A stretch of DNA of 64,000 nucleotides from an uncultured Collinsella sp. (GCA_900541665.1 UQKV01000004.1:1-64000), one strand, 5' to 3'; positions 1 to 8,140 are shown, numbered from the stretch's first letter. Notes: a model not told the origin generated them from the sequence alone. Program-made: numbers and translations.

Positions 1-177
1 TGTCCGCCCCATCGCTTTGCCATCGACCCGCTTGCCGCCGGCACGCACGAACTCACCGTCGACGTCATCAACACGCTCGATCATGCGATTCCCGACATCT
101 TCGCCCTCACCGAACCCGTCGCCCCGAGCGGCATCCTCGGTCCCGTTACCCTTTGCGGGCAAAACCTGCCAAAATAA
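1..177 (+). CDS. C-terminal fragment of a glycoside-hydrolase-like protein (5' end outside window)
   Basis: Frame 1 is open from the first base to a TAA at 175-177, giving 58 residues. The stretch contains ELTVDVINTLDH and then PSGILGPVTL. This pattern resembles the C-terminal galactose-binding-like jelly-roll of large bacterial glycoside hydrolases, which often end in 'V.NTL...PSGLLGPV.L'. The substrate cannot be told from this piece. The following gene on the same strand is a MurR/RpiR-type sugar-responsive regulator, which fits a carbohydrate-use locus. The stop codon lies inside a strong inverted repeat. Identification as a glycoside hydrolase is inference from a short tail. Confidence 0.55.
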   Translation, partial: CPPHRFAIDPLAAGTHELTVDVINTLDHAIPDIFALTEPVAPSGILGPVTLCGQNLPK

Positions 178-200
178 ACCTGTCCTTTTTTGGCAGGTTT
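162..200 (+). terminator. Inverted repeat, terminator or operator, overlapping the stop codon
   Basis: A perfect 13-bp inverted repeat (162-174 with 188-200; core AAACCTGCC / GGCAGGTTT) surrounds a 13-nt loop that begins with the TAA of the upstream gene. A T run (185-191) lies in the loop and the start of the right arm, not after the stem. The stem may therefore act as an operator for the regulator 20 bp downstream rather than as a simple terminator. Confidence 0.5.
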
Positions 201-219
201 GTTGAGTGTGGGAGTTCGC

Positions 220-1074
220 ATGGATATCAAACGCAAGATTTCCGAGGCGCAGGGCTTTACCCCTACCGAGCAACAGCTCGGCATCTCGGCCCTTGCCATG
301 GGCGAAGACGTCCGCGGGCTCTCTATTAAGGAATTTGCCGCGCGCACCAACGTTTCCGTTGCGAGCGTGCACCGCTTTTGCAAAAAGCTCGGCCTCGAGG
401 GATTCAAAGACCTCAAGGTCGAGCTCATCCGTCAGGCAGCCGAGACGGGTAACCGGCGCGACGTGGACATCAACTTTCCCTTCGATGCCACCTCCACTCC
501 TGCGCAGGTGATGGAGCGCATGGAAAGGCTCTACCAGACTACCTTGGCCGAAACGCAGGAGCTGCTCGACCCCGTACAGCTCGACTACGCCGCCAAGCTC
601 GTCATGCGCGCCGGCACCGTGGACATCTACACGGGCTCGCATAACCTGTATCCAGCGGGAATGTTCCACGATCGTCTGCTTTCCGCCGGTAAGTGCGCGA
701 CGTGCTACGGCGGCGTCGAGGCCCAGGTGCGCACGGCGCTCGCCTCGGGTCCCGACCATGTGGCAATCGTCATCTCCTACAGCGGCCTTGCCCCCAACCT
801 CAAGGAGATCTTGCCGATCCTTAGCAGTCGACATGTCCCGGTCATCGTCATCGGCACGCCGCACTGTGCCCGCATTCACCCCGGCTTTGCCGCCTATCTC
901 ACGGTAAGCGACCACGAGAGCATGACGCACCGCATCACGCAGTTCGCCAGCCATATCGCCGTGCAATACGTACTCGATTCGCTCTATAGCAGCTACTTTG
1001 CCAAAGATTACGCCCGCTGCTCCGAGTTCCTAGAGCGCTCGTTTCCCTACACCCGCCTGCCCGGACTCAAGTAG
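220..1074 (+). CDS. MurR/RpiR family transcriptional regulator
   Basis: This 284-residue protein has the family's usual size and order. An N-terminal helix-turn-helix domain occupies about residues 1-77, with the recognition region near 35-60 (SIKEFAARTNVSVASVHRFC). A sugar-isomerase (SIS) domain at about 105-235 includes VDIYTGSHN and VAIVISYSG. Such regulators sense a phosphorylated sugar through the SIS domain and control sugar catabolism; here the effector is unknown. I chose ATG 220 because GGGAG sits about 5 nt upstream. An in-frame TTG at 190 would start inside the preceding inverted repeat. The neighbouring hydrolase fragment suggests local control of a glycan-use gene, which is inference. 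Confidence 0.85.
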   Translation: MDIKRKISEAQGFTPTEQQLGISALAMGEDVRGLSIKEFAARTNVSVASVHRFCKKLGLEGFKDLKVELIRQAAETGNRRDVDINFPFDATSTPAQVMERMERLYQTTLAETQELLDPVQLDYAAKLVMRAGTVDIYTGSHNLYPAGMFHDRLLSAGKCATCYGGVEAQVRTALASGPDHVAIVISYSGLAPNLKEILPILSSRHVPVIVIGTPHCARIHPGFAAYLTVSDHESMTHRITQFASHIAVQYVLDSLYSSYFAKDYARCSEFLERSFPYTRLPGLK

Positions 1075-1107
1075 CGACGAGCGTGGATTTTTGGACACTC
1101 AGATAAC

Positions 1108-1171
1108 GAGCGTGGATAATCTCCCACTTTGAGCCCACAAACAGGCTAAAAACGGGAGATTATCCACGCTC
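1108..1171. terminator. Long inverted repeat between convergent genes
   Basis: An 18-bp perfect inverted repeat (1108-1125 with 1154-1171; GAGCGTGGATAATCTCCC) encloses a 28-nt loop. It lies between the converging MurR/RpiR and helix-turn-helix genes, so it probably works as a bidirectional terminator. The right arm is followed by a short T run on the plus strand (1173-1176). Confidence 0.55.
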
Positions 1172-1217
1172 ATTTTGGGTCCCCTGGGAACGCATGAGGA
1201 GGGCGGATAGACAGCCG

Positions 1218-1895
1218 TTATTTGCGAGGCGTCAGCGACGTAAAGAGTCCGTGTTGGTTGCAGTAAAGATATATCCTGCCGCGCCCGGTAATATGGAAGC
1301 GCGGCTGCACCGATTGCTCTGGATAGAGCTTCTTAAAGCAGATGCCGTCCATAGTCGCATATGCCACAAAGCTAATGTAGTGATCCTTGGTCATGGGATG
1401 ATCGAGCGTGACGTACCAATCGTCCTCGATGCGCTCGATGGAAAAGGCGTGGTCCGCGTCCGGCTCTTCGGCCTCCTGGGGAAACATCGTGGAGCCACAG
1501 CAGCTAAAGCTGCCTTCTCCGAGCGCGTGCACAACGTTTCCGCAGATAGGGCAAACGTAAAAGACGCCTTTGAGCATATTGCCTGCACGGTTGGCGTTGG
1601 CCCGAATGTCACCAGCCAAAAGCTCGGCCACGCTTATGCCGAGTCTCTGGGCCAAAGGCTCAACGAGGGAAATGTCGGGAAGGCCGCGGCCGGATTCCCA
1701 CTTGCTGACGGCTTTATCGGTCACGCCAAGGCTTTCCGCCAGGGCGCGCTGGGTGAGGCCGCGCTCTTCGCGCAGCTGCTTGATGGCATGCGCTGCCAAA
1801 AAAGTATGGGAGGCATTGGTTTGCCGTGTCTGGTTCATGGGCTGTCCAATCAAATTGAAGAAATGGAGTGAACCGGTTCGACAGTCAGTATCCAT
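1218..1895 (-). CDS. XRE-type helix-turn-helix regulator fused to a desulfoferrodoxin-like domain
   Basis: The protein is 225 residues. Residues about 36-92 form an XRE/Cro-type helix-turn-helix (AIKQLREERGLTQRALAESLG, KAVSKWESGRGLPD). Residues 112-135 form a desulforedoxin-like iron knuckle with Cys115, Cys118, Cys132 and Cys133. The C-terminal part resembles the superoxide-reductase iron site: His149, HPM at 166-168, His172, and Cys212/His215 in YCNQHGLF. The lysine next to the first histidine in true superoxide reductases (EKHVP) is replaced. A redox- or oxygen-sensing regulator is a reasonable inference, but its targets are not visible. No strong ribosome-binding site marks ATG 1895; Met20 at 1838 is an alternative start. 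Confidence 0.75.
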   Translation of the reverse strand: MDTDCRTGSLHFFNLIGQPMNQTRQTNASHTFLAAHAIKQLREERGLTQRALAESLGVTDKAVSKWESGRGLPDISLVEPLAQRLGISVAELLAGDIRANANRAGNMLKGVFYVCPICGNVVHALGEGSFSCCGSTMFPQEAEEPDADHAFSIERIEDDWYVTLDHPMTKDHYISFVAYATMDGICFKKLYPEQSVQPRFHITGRGRIYLYCNQHGLFTSLTPRK

Positions 1896-2230
1896 TTGAA
1901 GGCCAGGCTCGACAACCTACGCTGCGTAGACATGCGCCAATCGAACGAGCGCGGATTTTTGGACGCTCATCCTGAGTAGTCATTTAAGAACGTCCCCAAT
2001 GACCACATCAGGAGTGTCCCCAGGTGCCGGCAGAAAAGGAACGTCCCCAAGTGCCGGCCCAGCAACGCCGATGTTTTGGCAACGACAGCGAGCGGGTCGC
2101 ATTTGAGACAAGGTGACGTGAAACGAAAGGGCGCTGACCTTCTGGTCGCGCCCTTGAAGTTGAACGTCAGATTGTCCAAATGCGGCCCGCGCAGCGTCGA
2201 GCAGTTACGCGGTTCGTAGAACCGCGTAAC
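1896..2230. other. 335-bp intergenic region with imperfect short repeats
   Basis: No gene is visible. The region holds one copy of the GAGCG...GGATTTTTGG repeat (1947-1968) and an AGTAGTCATTT element (1975-1985). Three imperfect copies of GAACGTCCCCAAGTGCCGGC follow at 1988-2004, 2012-2031 and 2039-2058. The palindrome after queA closes the region. Confidence 0.6.
2204..2230 (-). terminator. Hairpin directly after the queA stop codon
   Basis: A 12-bp perfect inverted repeat GTTACGCGGTTC / GAACCGCGTAAC (2204-2215, 2219-2230) with a 3-nt loop directly follows the queA TAA. There is no T run, so termination strength is uncertain. Confidence 0.45.
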
Positions 2231-3448
2231 TTACAAAATGAGCATCGCGTCGCCAAAGCTGAAGAAGCGGTAGCGCTCCTCGATGGCAGCGGCGTAGGCA
2301 TCCATGATCTGGTCGCGGGAGGCAAGCGCGCTCACGAGCATCATGAGCGTGGAGCGCGGCACATGGAAGTTGGTAATCAGCGCGTCGACCACGTGATAAG
2401 TCGAGCCAGGCATGAGGTAGAGCTGCGTCGTCGCGTTCTCGCGCACCACGATGTCACCGCGGCCGAGCGTGTCGGCGCCGTCCTCACGGCCCTCAAAATA
2501 GCGCGCCGTCACAGCCGGATCGGACACCGGCGCGTCCGCGTCAAACGCGCTCTCGAGCGAGCGCACCGCGGTGGTACCAACGGCAATTACGCGATGCCCC
2601 TCGGCCTTCGCCTTATGCACGGCGTCAACCACCTCCTGCGATACGTGGTAGCGCTCGGTATGCATCACGTGCTGCGTGGGGTCGTCCTCCTCCACCAGAC
2701 GAAAGGTATCGATGCCGACCTCGAGCTCGACGGCGGCAAACTTCGCACCCTTGGCCTCAATAGCGGCCATGAGCTCGGGCGTGAAGTGCAGACCCGCCGT
2801 GGGAGCGGCAGCCGAGTGCTCCTCCTTCATGGCGTAGACAGTCTGGTACTTCTCGGGATCGCCCTCGTAATCGGTAATGTAGGGCGGCAACGGCACGTGG
2901 CCGGCAGCATGGATGGCCTCGTCGAGCGTGCGCGGCTCGCCGGCGGCATTGCAACCAGCCGGCTCAAAACGCACCAGGCGGCCGCCGCGACTGTCGGTGA
3001 CAAAGTCGACGACCTCAGCCGTCAGTACCACGGGAGCCCCCTCGGGCGCATGAGCGCCACCGGCACGATACTCAATCTGAGCGCCGGGCTTTAGGCGCTT
3101 GCCCGGCTTGACCAAGCACTCCCAAACGTGACCCAGCGGATCCACGTCCTCGCGGCGCTTGAGCAGCAGCGTTTCGACCACGCCACCCGAGCCTGCCTTG
3201 CGACCAATCAGGCGGGCCGGCATCACGCGCGTCTGGTTGATGACGAGCACGTCACCCGGCTCGATATAGTCGATGATGTCGCGGAAGATGCGGTGCTCGA
3301 CGGTACCGCCATGCTCCAGCGGCGTTCCAGCGTGGGTGCCCTTGCGATCCACCACCAGCAGGCGGCAGGAATCGCGCGGCTCGGCAGGAGCCTGGGCGAT
3401 CAGTTCCTCAGGAAGGTTGTAGTCAAAATCATCGGTACGCATAGACAC
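2231..3448 (-). CDS. queA: S-adenosylmethionine:tRNA ribosyltransferase-isomerase
   Basis: QueA transfers the ribosyl part of S-adenosylmethionine to preQ1-modified tRNA and isomerises it to epoxyqueuosine. The 405-residue protein is slightly longer than the usual 340-360 and keeps family signatures throughout: DDFDYNLPEELIAQAPAEPRDSCRLLV at the start, GDVLVINQTRVMPARL, AAPTAGLHFTP and the histidine-rich HVMHTERYHVS. A GGAG 8 nt upstream favours GTG 3448; ATG 3442 is possible. The epoxyqueuosine reductase queH lies just upstream on the same strand with a gap of about 64 bp. The two therefore supply consecutive steps of queuosine synthesis, probably from one transcript. Confidence 0.95.
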   Translation of the reverse strand: MSMRTDDFDYNLPEELIAQAPAEPRDSCRLLVVDRKGTHAGTPLEHGGTVEHRIFRDIIDYIEPGDVLVINQTRVMPARLIGRKAGSGGVVETLLLKRREDVDPLGHVWECLVKPGKRLKPGAQIEYRAGGAHAPEGAPVVLTAEVVDFVTDSRGGRLVRFEPAGCNAAGEPRTLDEAIHAAGHVPLPPYITDYEGDPEKYQTVYAMKEEHSAAAPTAGLHFTPELMAAIEAKGAKFAAVELEVGIDTFRLVEEDDPTQHVMHTERYHVSQEVVDAVHKAKAEGHRVIAVGTTAVRSLESAFDADAPVSDPAVTARYFEGREDGADTLGRGDIVVRENATTQLYLMPGSTYHVVDALITNFHVPRSTLMMLVSALASRDQIMDAYAAAIEERYRFFSFGDAMLIL

Positions 3449-3512
3449 GTCGGATACTCCTTATATAGCTAAAGTCCGCTCTACATCCTAGCAGGCCGCC
3501 AGCCCAAAAGAA

Positions 3513-4094
3513 CTACTTTTTGGCGGCTTTGCGCTCGTCGCGGATGCGGGCGCGGTCCATGGCCGCCTCGACAGCCGAGAAGCGGCAACCACAGTAGTTT
3601 TGTCGATACATGCCCAGCTCGCGCGAACGGCGAGTCGCCTCGGGGTAATACGGGCGAAAATCGCGAATGACCGGGGTGAGCCCATGTGCCGCTGCCAAGC
3701 GCTCAAGCACGTCATTACAGGTATCGAACAGCTGATACGGCGAGACGGCGAGCGTCGTGCCCACAAACTCAAACCCGTGCTCCTGGGCCACACGGCACGC
3801 CTCGGCCAGACGCAGGGCATAGCACGCACGACAGCGACGGGGTCGATCGGCGCCCAACGGGGCCACACCGGCCTCCCAGCGCTCGCGGTCTTCGCCTGCC
3901 TCAATGAGCTCGATGCCGCCGTCGGCACACCACCGGCGCAGCTCGTCCAAGCGGCGCTGCCATTCATCGCGCGGCTGAATGTTGGGGTTGGTCCAGCAAA
4001 TCGTGGGTTCAAACCCCTCCTCGCGCAGCAGGCGAACCGGCTCGAGCGAACACGGCGCACAGCAAGCATGCAGCAGCAATGGCTTCATCAACAT
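3513..4094 (-). CDS. queH: Epoxyqueuosine reductase QueH
   Basis: QueH performs the last step of queuosine synthesis, reducing epoxyqueuosine in tRNA to queuosine; it is the non-orthologous replacement of QueG. The 193-residue protein shows the family's cysteine pattern: HACCAPCS at residues 9-16 (Cys11, Cys12, Cys15), a CRACY motif near 88-92, and YRQNYCGC at 163-170. In characterised members these cysteines bind an iron-sulfur cluster and a second metal. ATG 4094 and ATG 4088 are both possible starts; the second is better spaced from a GGGG. queA follows downstream on the same strand. Confidence 0.93.
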   Translation of the reverse strand: MLMKPLLLHACCAPCSLEPVRLLREEGFEPTICWTNPNIQPRDEWQRRLDELRRWCADGGIELIEAGEDRERWEAGVAPLGADRPRRCRACYALRLAEACRVAQEHGFEFVGTTLAVSPYQLFDTCNDVLERLAAAHGLTPVIRDFRPYYPEATRRSRELGMYRQNYCGCRFSAVEAAMDRARIRDERKAAKK

Positions 4095-4124
4095 CCCCGT
4101 CCCAGAAAAATCATCCCAAAAAGA

Positions 4125-4694
4125 CTACCTTGCGAAAAAGCGCACGCCAAAGGACGTGTCCTCGCAGGCGACGATACGGCGATCGAGCAGAATGGTTCGC
4201 ACGTAGTACCAGTCGCCCACACAGCCCGACAAATGCAAGCCGGCCGCCAGATAGCACAGCAGCGGATAGCCCGAGAATGCAAAGCCCAGGGCAAAAGCCG
4301 CAGTCAAAGCAACCGTCGGAGCCAGGCAAATCACCAGGTACCGCACTCGCGAATACACAATCCCCTCGGCGCAGGCATAGATCATGCACGTCTCGAGGTT
4401 CGCCCCAAAGGTCACCTGCGCGCCCGCAGGCGCCAACAGCTTAAAGAACACGCCATGCACAAGCTCGTGCACGGCAAATGACGCCGCCGAAACCGCAGCC
4501 AAGCCGACTATCCAGCCCAAGACTGCCATCCAGCCGCCCGCGTCCGCCACATCCAAATCCGCAGGCCCGCCCAGCAGCATAAACACCGGCACCAGGCACA
4601 CGGCAAATGCGACGAGCACGGCCATCCCCCACACAAAGCAGGCGTGCAGAAAATCCTCGTCCTCAAACGCATGTATGTTGGAAATCTCATTCAT
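4125..4694 (-). CDS. DUF3267 family membrane protein with zincin-like HELVH motif
   Basis: This 189-residue protein has about five hydrophobic segments (about residues 20-42, 55-75, 95-112, 122-142, 145-165). HELVH at 76-80 is the HExxH pattern of membrane zinc metalloproteases. DUF3267 proteins are predicted integral-membrane peptidases of unknown substrate. The following GVFFKLLAPAGAQVTFG fits the 'H.G.......P....FG' pattern of that family. The gene precedes queH on the same strand with an 30-bp gap but has no evident link to tRNA modification. The function is unproven. Confidence 0.7.
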   Translation of the reverse strand: MNEISNIHAFEDEDFLHACFVWGMAVLVAFAVCLVPVFMLLGGPADLDVADAGGWMAVLGWIVGLAAVSAASFAVHELVHGVFFKLLAPAGAQVTFGANLETCMIYACAEGIVYSRVRYLVICLAPTVALTAAFALGFAFSGYPLLCYLAAGLHLSGCVGDWYYVRTILLDRRIVACEDTSFGVRFFAR

Positions 4695-4736
4695 AGCATC
4701 TTAGGATAGCGCCCCTGCCACGTACCCGTCCGCATG

Positions 4737-4745
4737 TGCGATAAT
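4737..4745 (+). promoter_or_regulatory. Extended -10 promoter element for the synthetase-like gene
   Basis: TGCGATAAT matches an extended -10 (TGn plus GATAAT) and lies 82 bp before the start codon. No good -35 is visible. The same nonamer occurs upstream of degV. Confidence 0.45.
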
Positions 4746-4826
4746 GTCGAACGATATGCACGAATTGACCACCGCGCCGCCAGGCCTTGCGCCCGGCCGC
4801 GCCCTCACCATATGCGAAGGAGTCCC

Positions 4827-6977
4827 ATGGCATCCAAATACTCCATGAACGACCGTCCCAGCTGGCCGCGCCGCGCCATCGTTACCGCCGGCGAGCCCTA
4901 CGGCAACAAGGGCCTTCACTTTGGCCACGTTGGCGGCGTCTTTGTCCCGGCCGACTTCTTCGCCCGCTTCCTGCGCGACCGCCTGGGCCGCGAGAATGTC
5001 ATCTTCACCTCGGGCACCGACTGCTACGGCTCGCCCATCATGGAGAGCTACCGCAAGCTCAAGGAGAATGAGGGCTACGACAAGTCTATTAGCGAGTACG
5101 TCGAGTCCAACCACTCCCGCCAGGCCGCGACCCTCAACAACTACAACATCAGCTGCGATATCTATGGCGGCTCGGGCCTTGAGCCGGCGGCCCAGATCCA
5201 CAACGAGGTGACCGCCGAGATTATCGAGCGTCTGCACGAGCAGGGCACCATCTCCAAGCGCTCCACGCTGCAGTTCTACGACGCCAAGGCCGGCACGTTC
5301 CTCAACGGTCGCCAGGTCATCGGCCGCTGCCCCATCCAGGGCTGCAAGTCCGAGAAGGCTTATGCCGACGAGTGCGACCTGGGTCACCAGTTTGAGCCCG
5401 AGGAGCTCATCGCGCCCAAGAGCCAGCTCACCGGCGAGGTGCCCGAGCTGCGCCCGGTCGACAACCTCTACTTCGACCTGCCCGCCTACCTCGACTTTAT
5501 GAAGACCTACACCGCCAAGCTCGCCCAGAACCCGCAGGTTCGCTCCGTGGTCTCCAAGACCATGGAGGAGTGGCTGCTGCCGGCACAGCTCTACATCCAG
5601 AACAAGTTCCGCGAGGCCTTCGACGCCGTCGAGGACCAGCTGCCCGAGCACACCGTGCTGGAGCCCGAGGGCAACAAGAGCAGCTTTACCGTCACCTTCC
5701 CCAGCTGGAAGGAGCGCGACGACGCCCACGCGGTGCTCGCCAACGGCGGCGTGCGCTTCCGCAGCGGCAAGGCGCTCGTGCCCTTCCGCATCACCGGCAA
5801 CATCGACTGGGGCGTTCCGGTGCCCGAGGTCGACGGCGTGAACGACGTCACCTGCTGGTGCTGGCCCGAGAGCCTGTGGGCGCCCATCAGCTACACCCGC
5901 ACCGTGCTCGCACGCGATGCCAAGGCCGCCGGCGTGACCGAGGGCGTCGCAGCCCAGGATGCCGCCCTCATGGGCGAGCCCGCCGCCGATTCCACGCAGG
6001 TCCCCGCGCCCACCTACCAGCACAGCTCGCTCGACTGGCGCGACTGGTGGTGCTCTGACGACGCTCAGATCTACCAGTTCATCGGCCAGGACAACATCTA
6101 CTTCTACTGCATCGCGCAGACCGCCATGTGGGAGGCCCTGGGTTGGGACCTTACGCAGAGCACCGTCAGCGCCTGCTACCACCTGCTCTACATGGGCAAA
6201 AAGGCAAGCTCGTCCTCGCAGACGCCTCCCCCGCCGGCAGACGACCTGCTCAACCACTACACCTGCGAGCAGATGCGCGCGCATTGGCTGTCGCTCGGCC
6301 TGTCCGAGAAGCCGGTGAGCTTTAGCCCCAAGGCATACGACACCCGCGTGACCGGCAAGGACAAGGACGGCAACGAGGTGCGCGCCTGCGACGACAAGCG
6401 CGTCATCGATCCAGCCCTTAAGGAGAGCGCCCTTTTGACCGGCGTCTTCAACCGCCTGGCCCGCAGCTGCTTCTACGGCGTCGCCGTCAAGGAGGGCGAC
6501 GAGAGCCCCTATCGCAATGGCTGCATCCCCGCCGGTGCCGCCTCTGCTGCCGTGGTCGAAGCTGCCGAGCAGGCCGCCCTTGCCTTTGAGCAGGCCATGT
6601 ACAAGTTCGAGACGCACCGCGCGCTCGCCGTGTGCGACGACTACCTGCGCGCCGCAAACAAGCGCTGGAGCGATGCCTCCAAGGCCGCCAACAAGCTCGA
6701 GGGTAACGAGGCAAACGCCGCAATGACACAGGCCCTCGTCGACGCCTTTACCGAGCTGCGCGTGGCAACCGTGCTCATGCACGGCATCGTCCCGGCCGGC
6801 TGCGAGCTCATCTGCGAGTACTTCGACGTCGATCCGGTCGCCTTCTTTAGCTGGGATAACATCTTTGCCTCCACGGACGAGTTTGTGGAGAGCCTGGGTG
6901 AGAAGCCCGGCAAGCACCGCGTAAAGCCGCTGCCCCCGCGCTTCGACTTCTTCAGCAAGCACGAGAGCCAGTACTAA
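4827..6977 (+). CDS. Methionyl-tRNA synthetase-like class I tRNA ligase with altered KMSKS loop
   Basis: The 716-residue protein aligns by eye with methionyl-tRNA synthetase. It has HFGH (residues 31-34) for the HIGH motif, TSGTDCYGSPIM, a CP..GC...C..GH zinc knuckle and ELIAPKSQLTGEVPELR. FIGQDNIYFYCI and an alpha-helical anticodon-binding part near the end also match. The KMSKS loop is replaced by KKASSSS at 458-464, lacking the second lysine, followed by a proline run. The central region carries an insertion and there is no C-terminal tRNA-binding domain. It may be the working methionine enzyme of this lineage or a paralogue with another role. ATG 4827 has GAAGGAG 4 nt upstream. Confidence 0.75.
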   Translation: MASKYSMNDRPSWPRRAIVTAGEPYGNKGLHFGHVGGVFVPADFFARFLRDRLGRENVIFTSGTDCYGSPIMESYRKLKENEGYDKSISEYVESNHSRQAATLNNYNISCDIYGGSGLEPAAQIHNEVTAEIIERLHEQGTISKRSTLQFYDAKAGTFLNGRQVIGRCPIQGCKSEKAYADECDLGHQFEPEELIAPKSQLTGEVPELRPVDNLYFDLPAYLDFMKTYTAKLAQNPQVRSVVSKTMEEWLLPAQLYIQNKFREAFDAVEDQLPEHTVLEPEGNKSSFTVTFPSWKERDDAHAVLANGGVRFRSGKALVPFRITGNIDWGVPVPEVDGVNDVTCWCWPESLWAPISYTRTVLARDAKAAGVTEGVAAQDAALMGEPAADSTQVPAPTYQHSSLDWRDWWCSDDAQIYQFIGQDNIYFYCIAQTAMWEALGWDLTQSTVSACYHLLYMGKKASSSSQTPPPPADDLLNHYTCEQMRAHWLSLGLSEKPVSFSPKAYDTRVTGKDKDGNEVRACDDKRVIDPALKESALLTGVFNRLARSCFYGVAVKEGDESPYRNGCIPAGAASAAVVEAAEQAALAFEQAMYKFETHRALAVCDDYLRAANKRWSDASKAANKLEGNEANAAMTQALVDAFTELRVATVLMHGIVPAGCELICEYFDVDPVAFFSWDNIFASTDEFVESLGEKPGKHRVKPLPPRFDFFSKHESQY

Positions 6978-6978
6978 A

Positions 6979-6998
6979 GCACGCCAGCAGTGGCGTGC
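6979..6998 (+). terminator. Short hairpin after the synthetase-like gene
   Basis: An 8-bp perfect stem GCACGCCA / TGGCGTGC with a 4-nt loop starts 2 nt after the stop codon. There is no T run, so it may only protect the 3' end; the next gene begins 38 bp later on the same strand. Confidence 0.4.
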
Positions 6999-7036
6999 CT
7001 GGAAAGTAGTCAATTTGGGACGGGAAGGAAAAACGG

Positions 7037-8140
7037 ATGTCCAAGCCGCGTCGTCGTAAGCAGAAAAAGCAGGTTAAGCCCGAGCTCAAGCTCAGGCAGT
7101 TTGCCGCCACCGAGCTTTCCGACCAGCTTGCCGCCCTTCCCTGCGCCACCGACCTGCCGCGCTTTATGGTCGACACGGTCGCCGGCGCCTATGCCCCCAC
7201 CGATGCCGAGCTCATGATCGAAGGCTTTGGCGCCGCGGCCACGCGCCCAGTCACACTGCGCGCCAACACGCTCAAGGCGACCGCCGAGGACGTCGCCACC
7301 GCACTCGACGAGGCCGGCATCGCGCACCAAACCGTTACCTGGTATCCGGACGCCTTCATCCTGCCCGAGGCCCAGGTTTCCGACCTGTGGGACCTCGACA
7401 TCTACCGCGACGGCAAGATCTACCTACAGAGCCTGTCGTCCATGATGCCGCCTTTGGTGTTGGGCGCCCAGGCAGGCGAGGACATCCTGGACATGTGCGC
7501 AGCCCCTGGCGGCAAGACGACGCAGATCGCCGCCCTCACCCAAGGCCAGGCGCACCTCACAGCCTGCGAGATGAGCATTCCCCGCGCCGAAAAGCTTGAG
7601 TCCAACCTCCACCGCCAGGGTGCCAAAAACGTGCCCGTCATGCGCATCGACGCACGCGAGCTCGACGAGTTCTTCCGCTTTGACCGCATCCTGCTCGACG
7701 CTCCCTGCACCGGCACAGGCACCGTCATCAGCGGCAACGAGAAAAGCCTGCGCGGCCTGACCGAGCAGCTGCTGAGCAAGTGCGCGCGCTCGCAGCGAGC
7801 ACTTCTGGACCGCGCCATGGGAGCCCTCAAACCGGGCGGCACGCTCGTCTATTCGACTTGTTCGATCTTGCCGCAGGAAAACGAGGACGCCCTGCAAGAA
7901 GCCCTCGACAAGCACATGGACTGCGAGCTTATCCCCCTCGACGGCACGCCAAGCGAAAGTGAAGCACGCCGCGCCCAGGAAGCTGGTGAGGAGCCGCGCA
8001 TCGAGTCCAACGCCCTGACCGAGGCAATCGCCGCGGGTCAGGTATCGGCCATCGCCAACGGCCTGCCCGGCACGCTGACCATTCCGCCTAGCCGCGACTT
8101 TGAGGGCTTCTACATTGCCCTGATTCGAAAACGCAGCTAG
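7037..8140 (+). CDS. RsmB/RsmF (NOL1/NOP2/Sun) family RNA m5C methyltransferase
   Basis: These enzymes transfer a methyl group from S-adenosylmethionine to C5 of cytidine in rRNA or tRNA. The 367-residue protein has an N-terminal Lys/Arg-rich tail and an S-adenosylmethionine-binding loop DILDMCAAPGGKTTQ near residue 150. The two catalytic cysteines are Cys224 in DAPCTGTG and Cys275 in YSTCS. The C-terminus ends in RDFEGFYIALIRK, as in the family. GGAAGG about 9 nt upstream supports ATG 7037. The segment before it (7005-7024) resembles an intergenic repeat seen elsewhere in the window. Which rRNA position is modified cannot be decided here. Confidence 0.88.
   Translation: MSKPRRRKQKKQVKPELKLRQFAATELSDQLAALPCATDLPRFMVDTVAGAYAPTDAELMIEGFGAAATRPVTLRANTLKATAEDVATALDEAGIAHQTVTWYPDAFILPEAQVSDLWDLDIYRDGKIYLQSLSSMMPPLVLGAQAGEDILDMCAAPGGKTTQIAALTQGQAHLTACEMSIPRAEKLESNLHRQGAKNVPVMRIDARELDEFFRFDRILLDAPCTGTGTVISGNEKSLRGLTEQLLSKCARSQRALLDRAMGALKPGGTLVYSTCSILPQENEDALQEALDKHMDCELIPLDGTPSESEARRAQEAGEEPRIESNALTEAIAAGQVSAIANGLPGTLTIPPSRDFEGFYIALIRKRS

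Larger units (their letters stand above)
1079..1968. repeat. Pair of 22-nt direct repeats flanking the regulator gene (1079-1100 and 1947-1968)
   Basis: The two copies share the pattern GAGCG-T/C-GGATTTTTGGAC-A/G-CTC with only two differences, and they lie on either side of the gene at 1218-1895. Their direct orientation could mark a past insertion of the gene, or they may be members of an intergenic repeat family. Confidence 0.4.

Noticed and set aside
4701..7013. Long antisense reading frame (770 aa) opposite the synthetase-like gene
   Set aside because: It runs exactly opposite a conserved gene, is composed of Leu/Val/Gly/Ala/Arg-rich low-complexity protein and has no motif; this is typical of GC-rich DNA with biased third positions.
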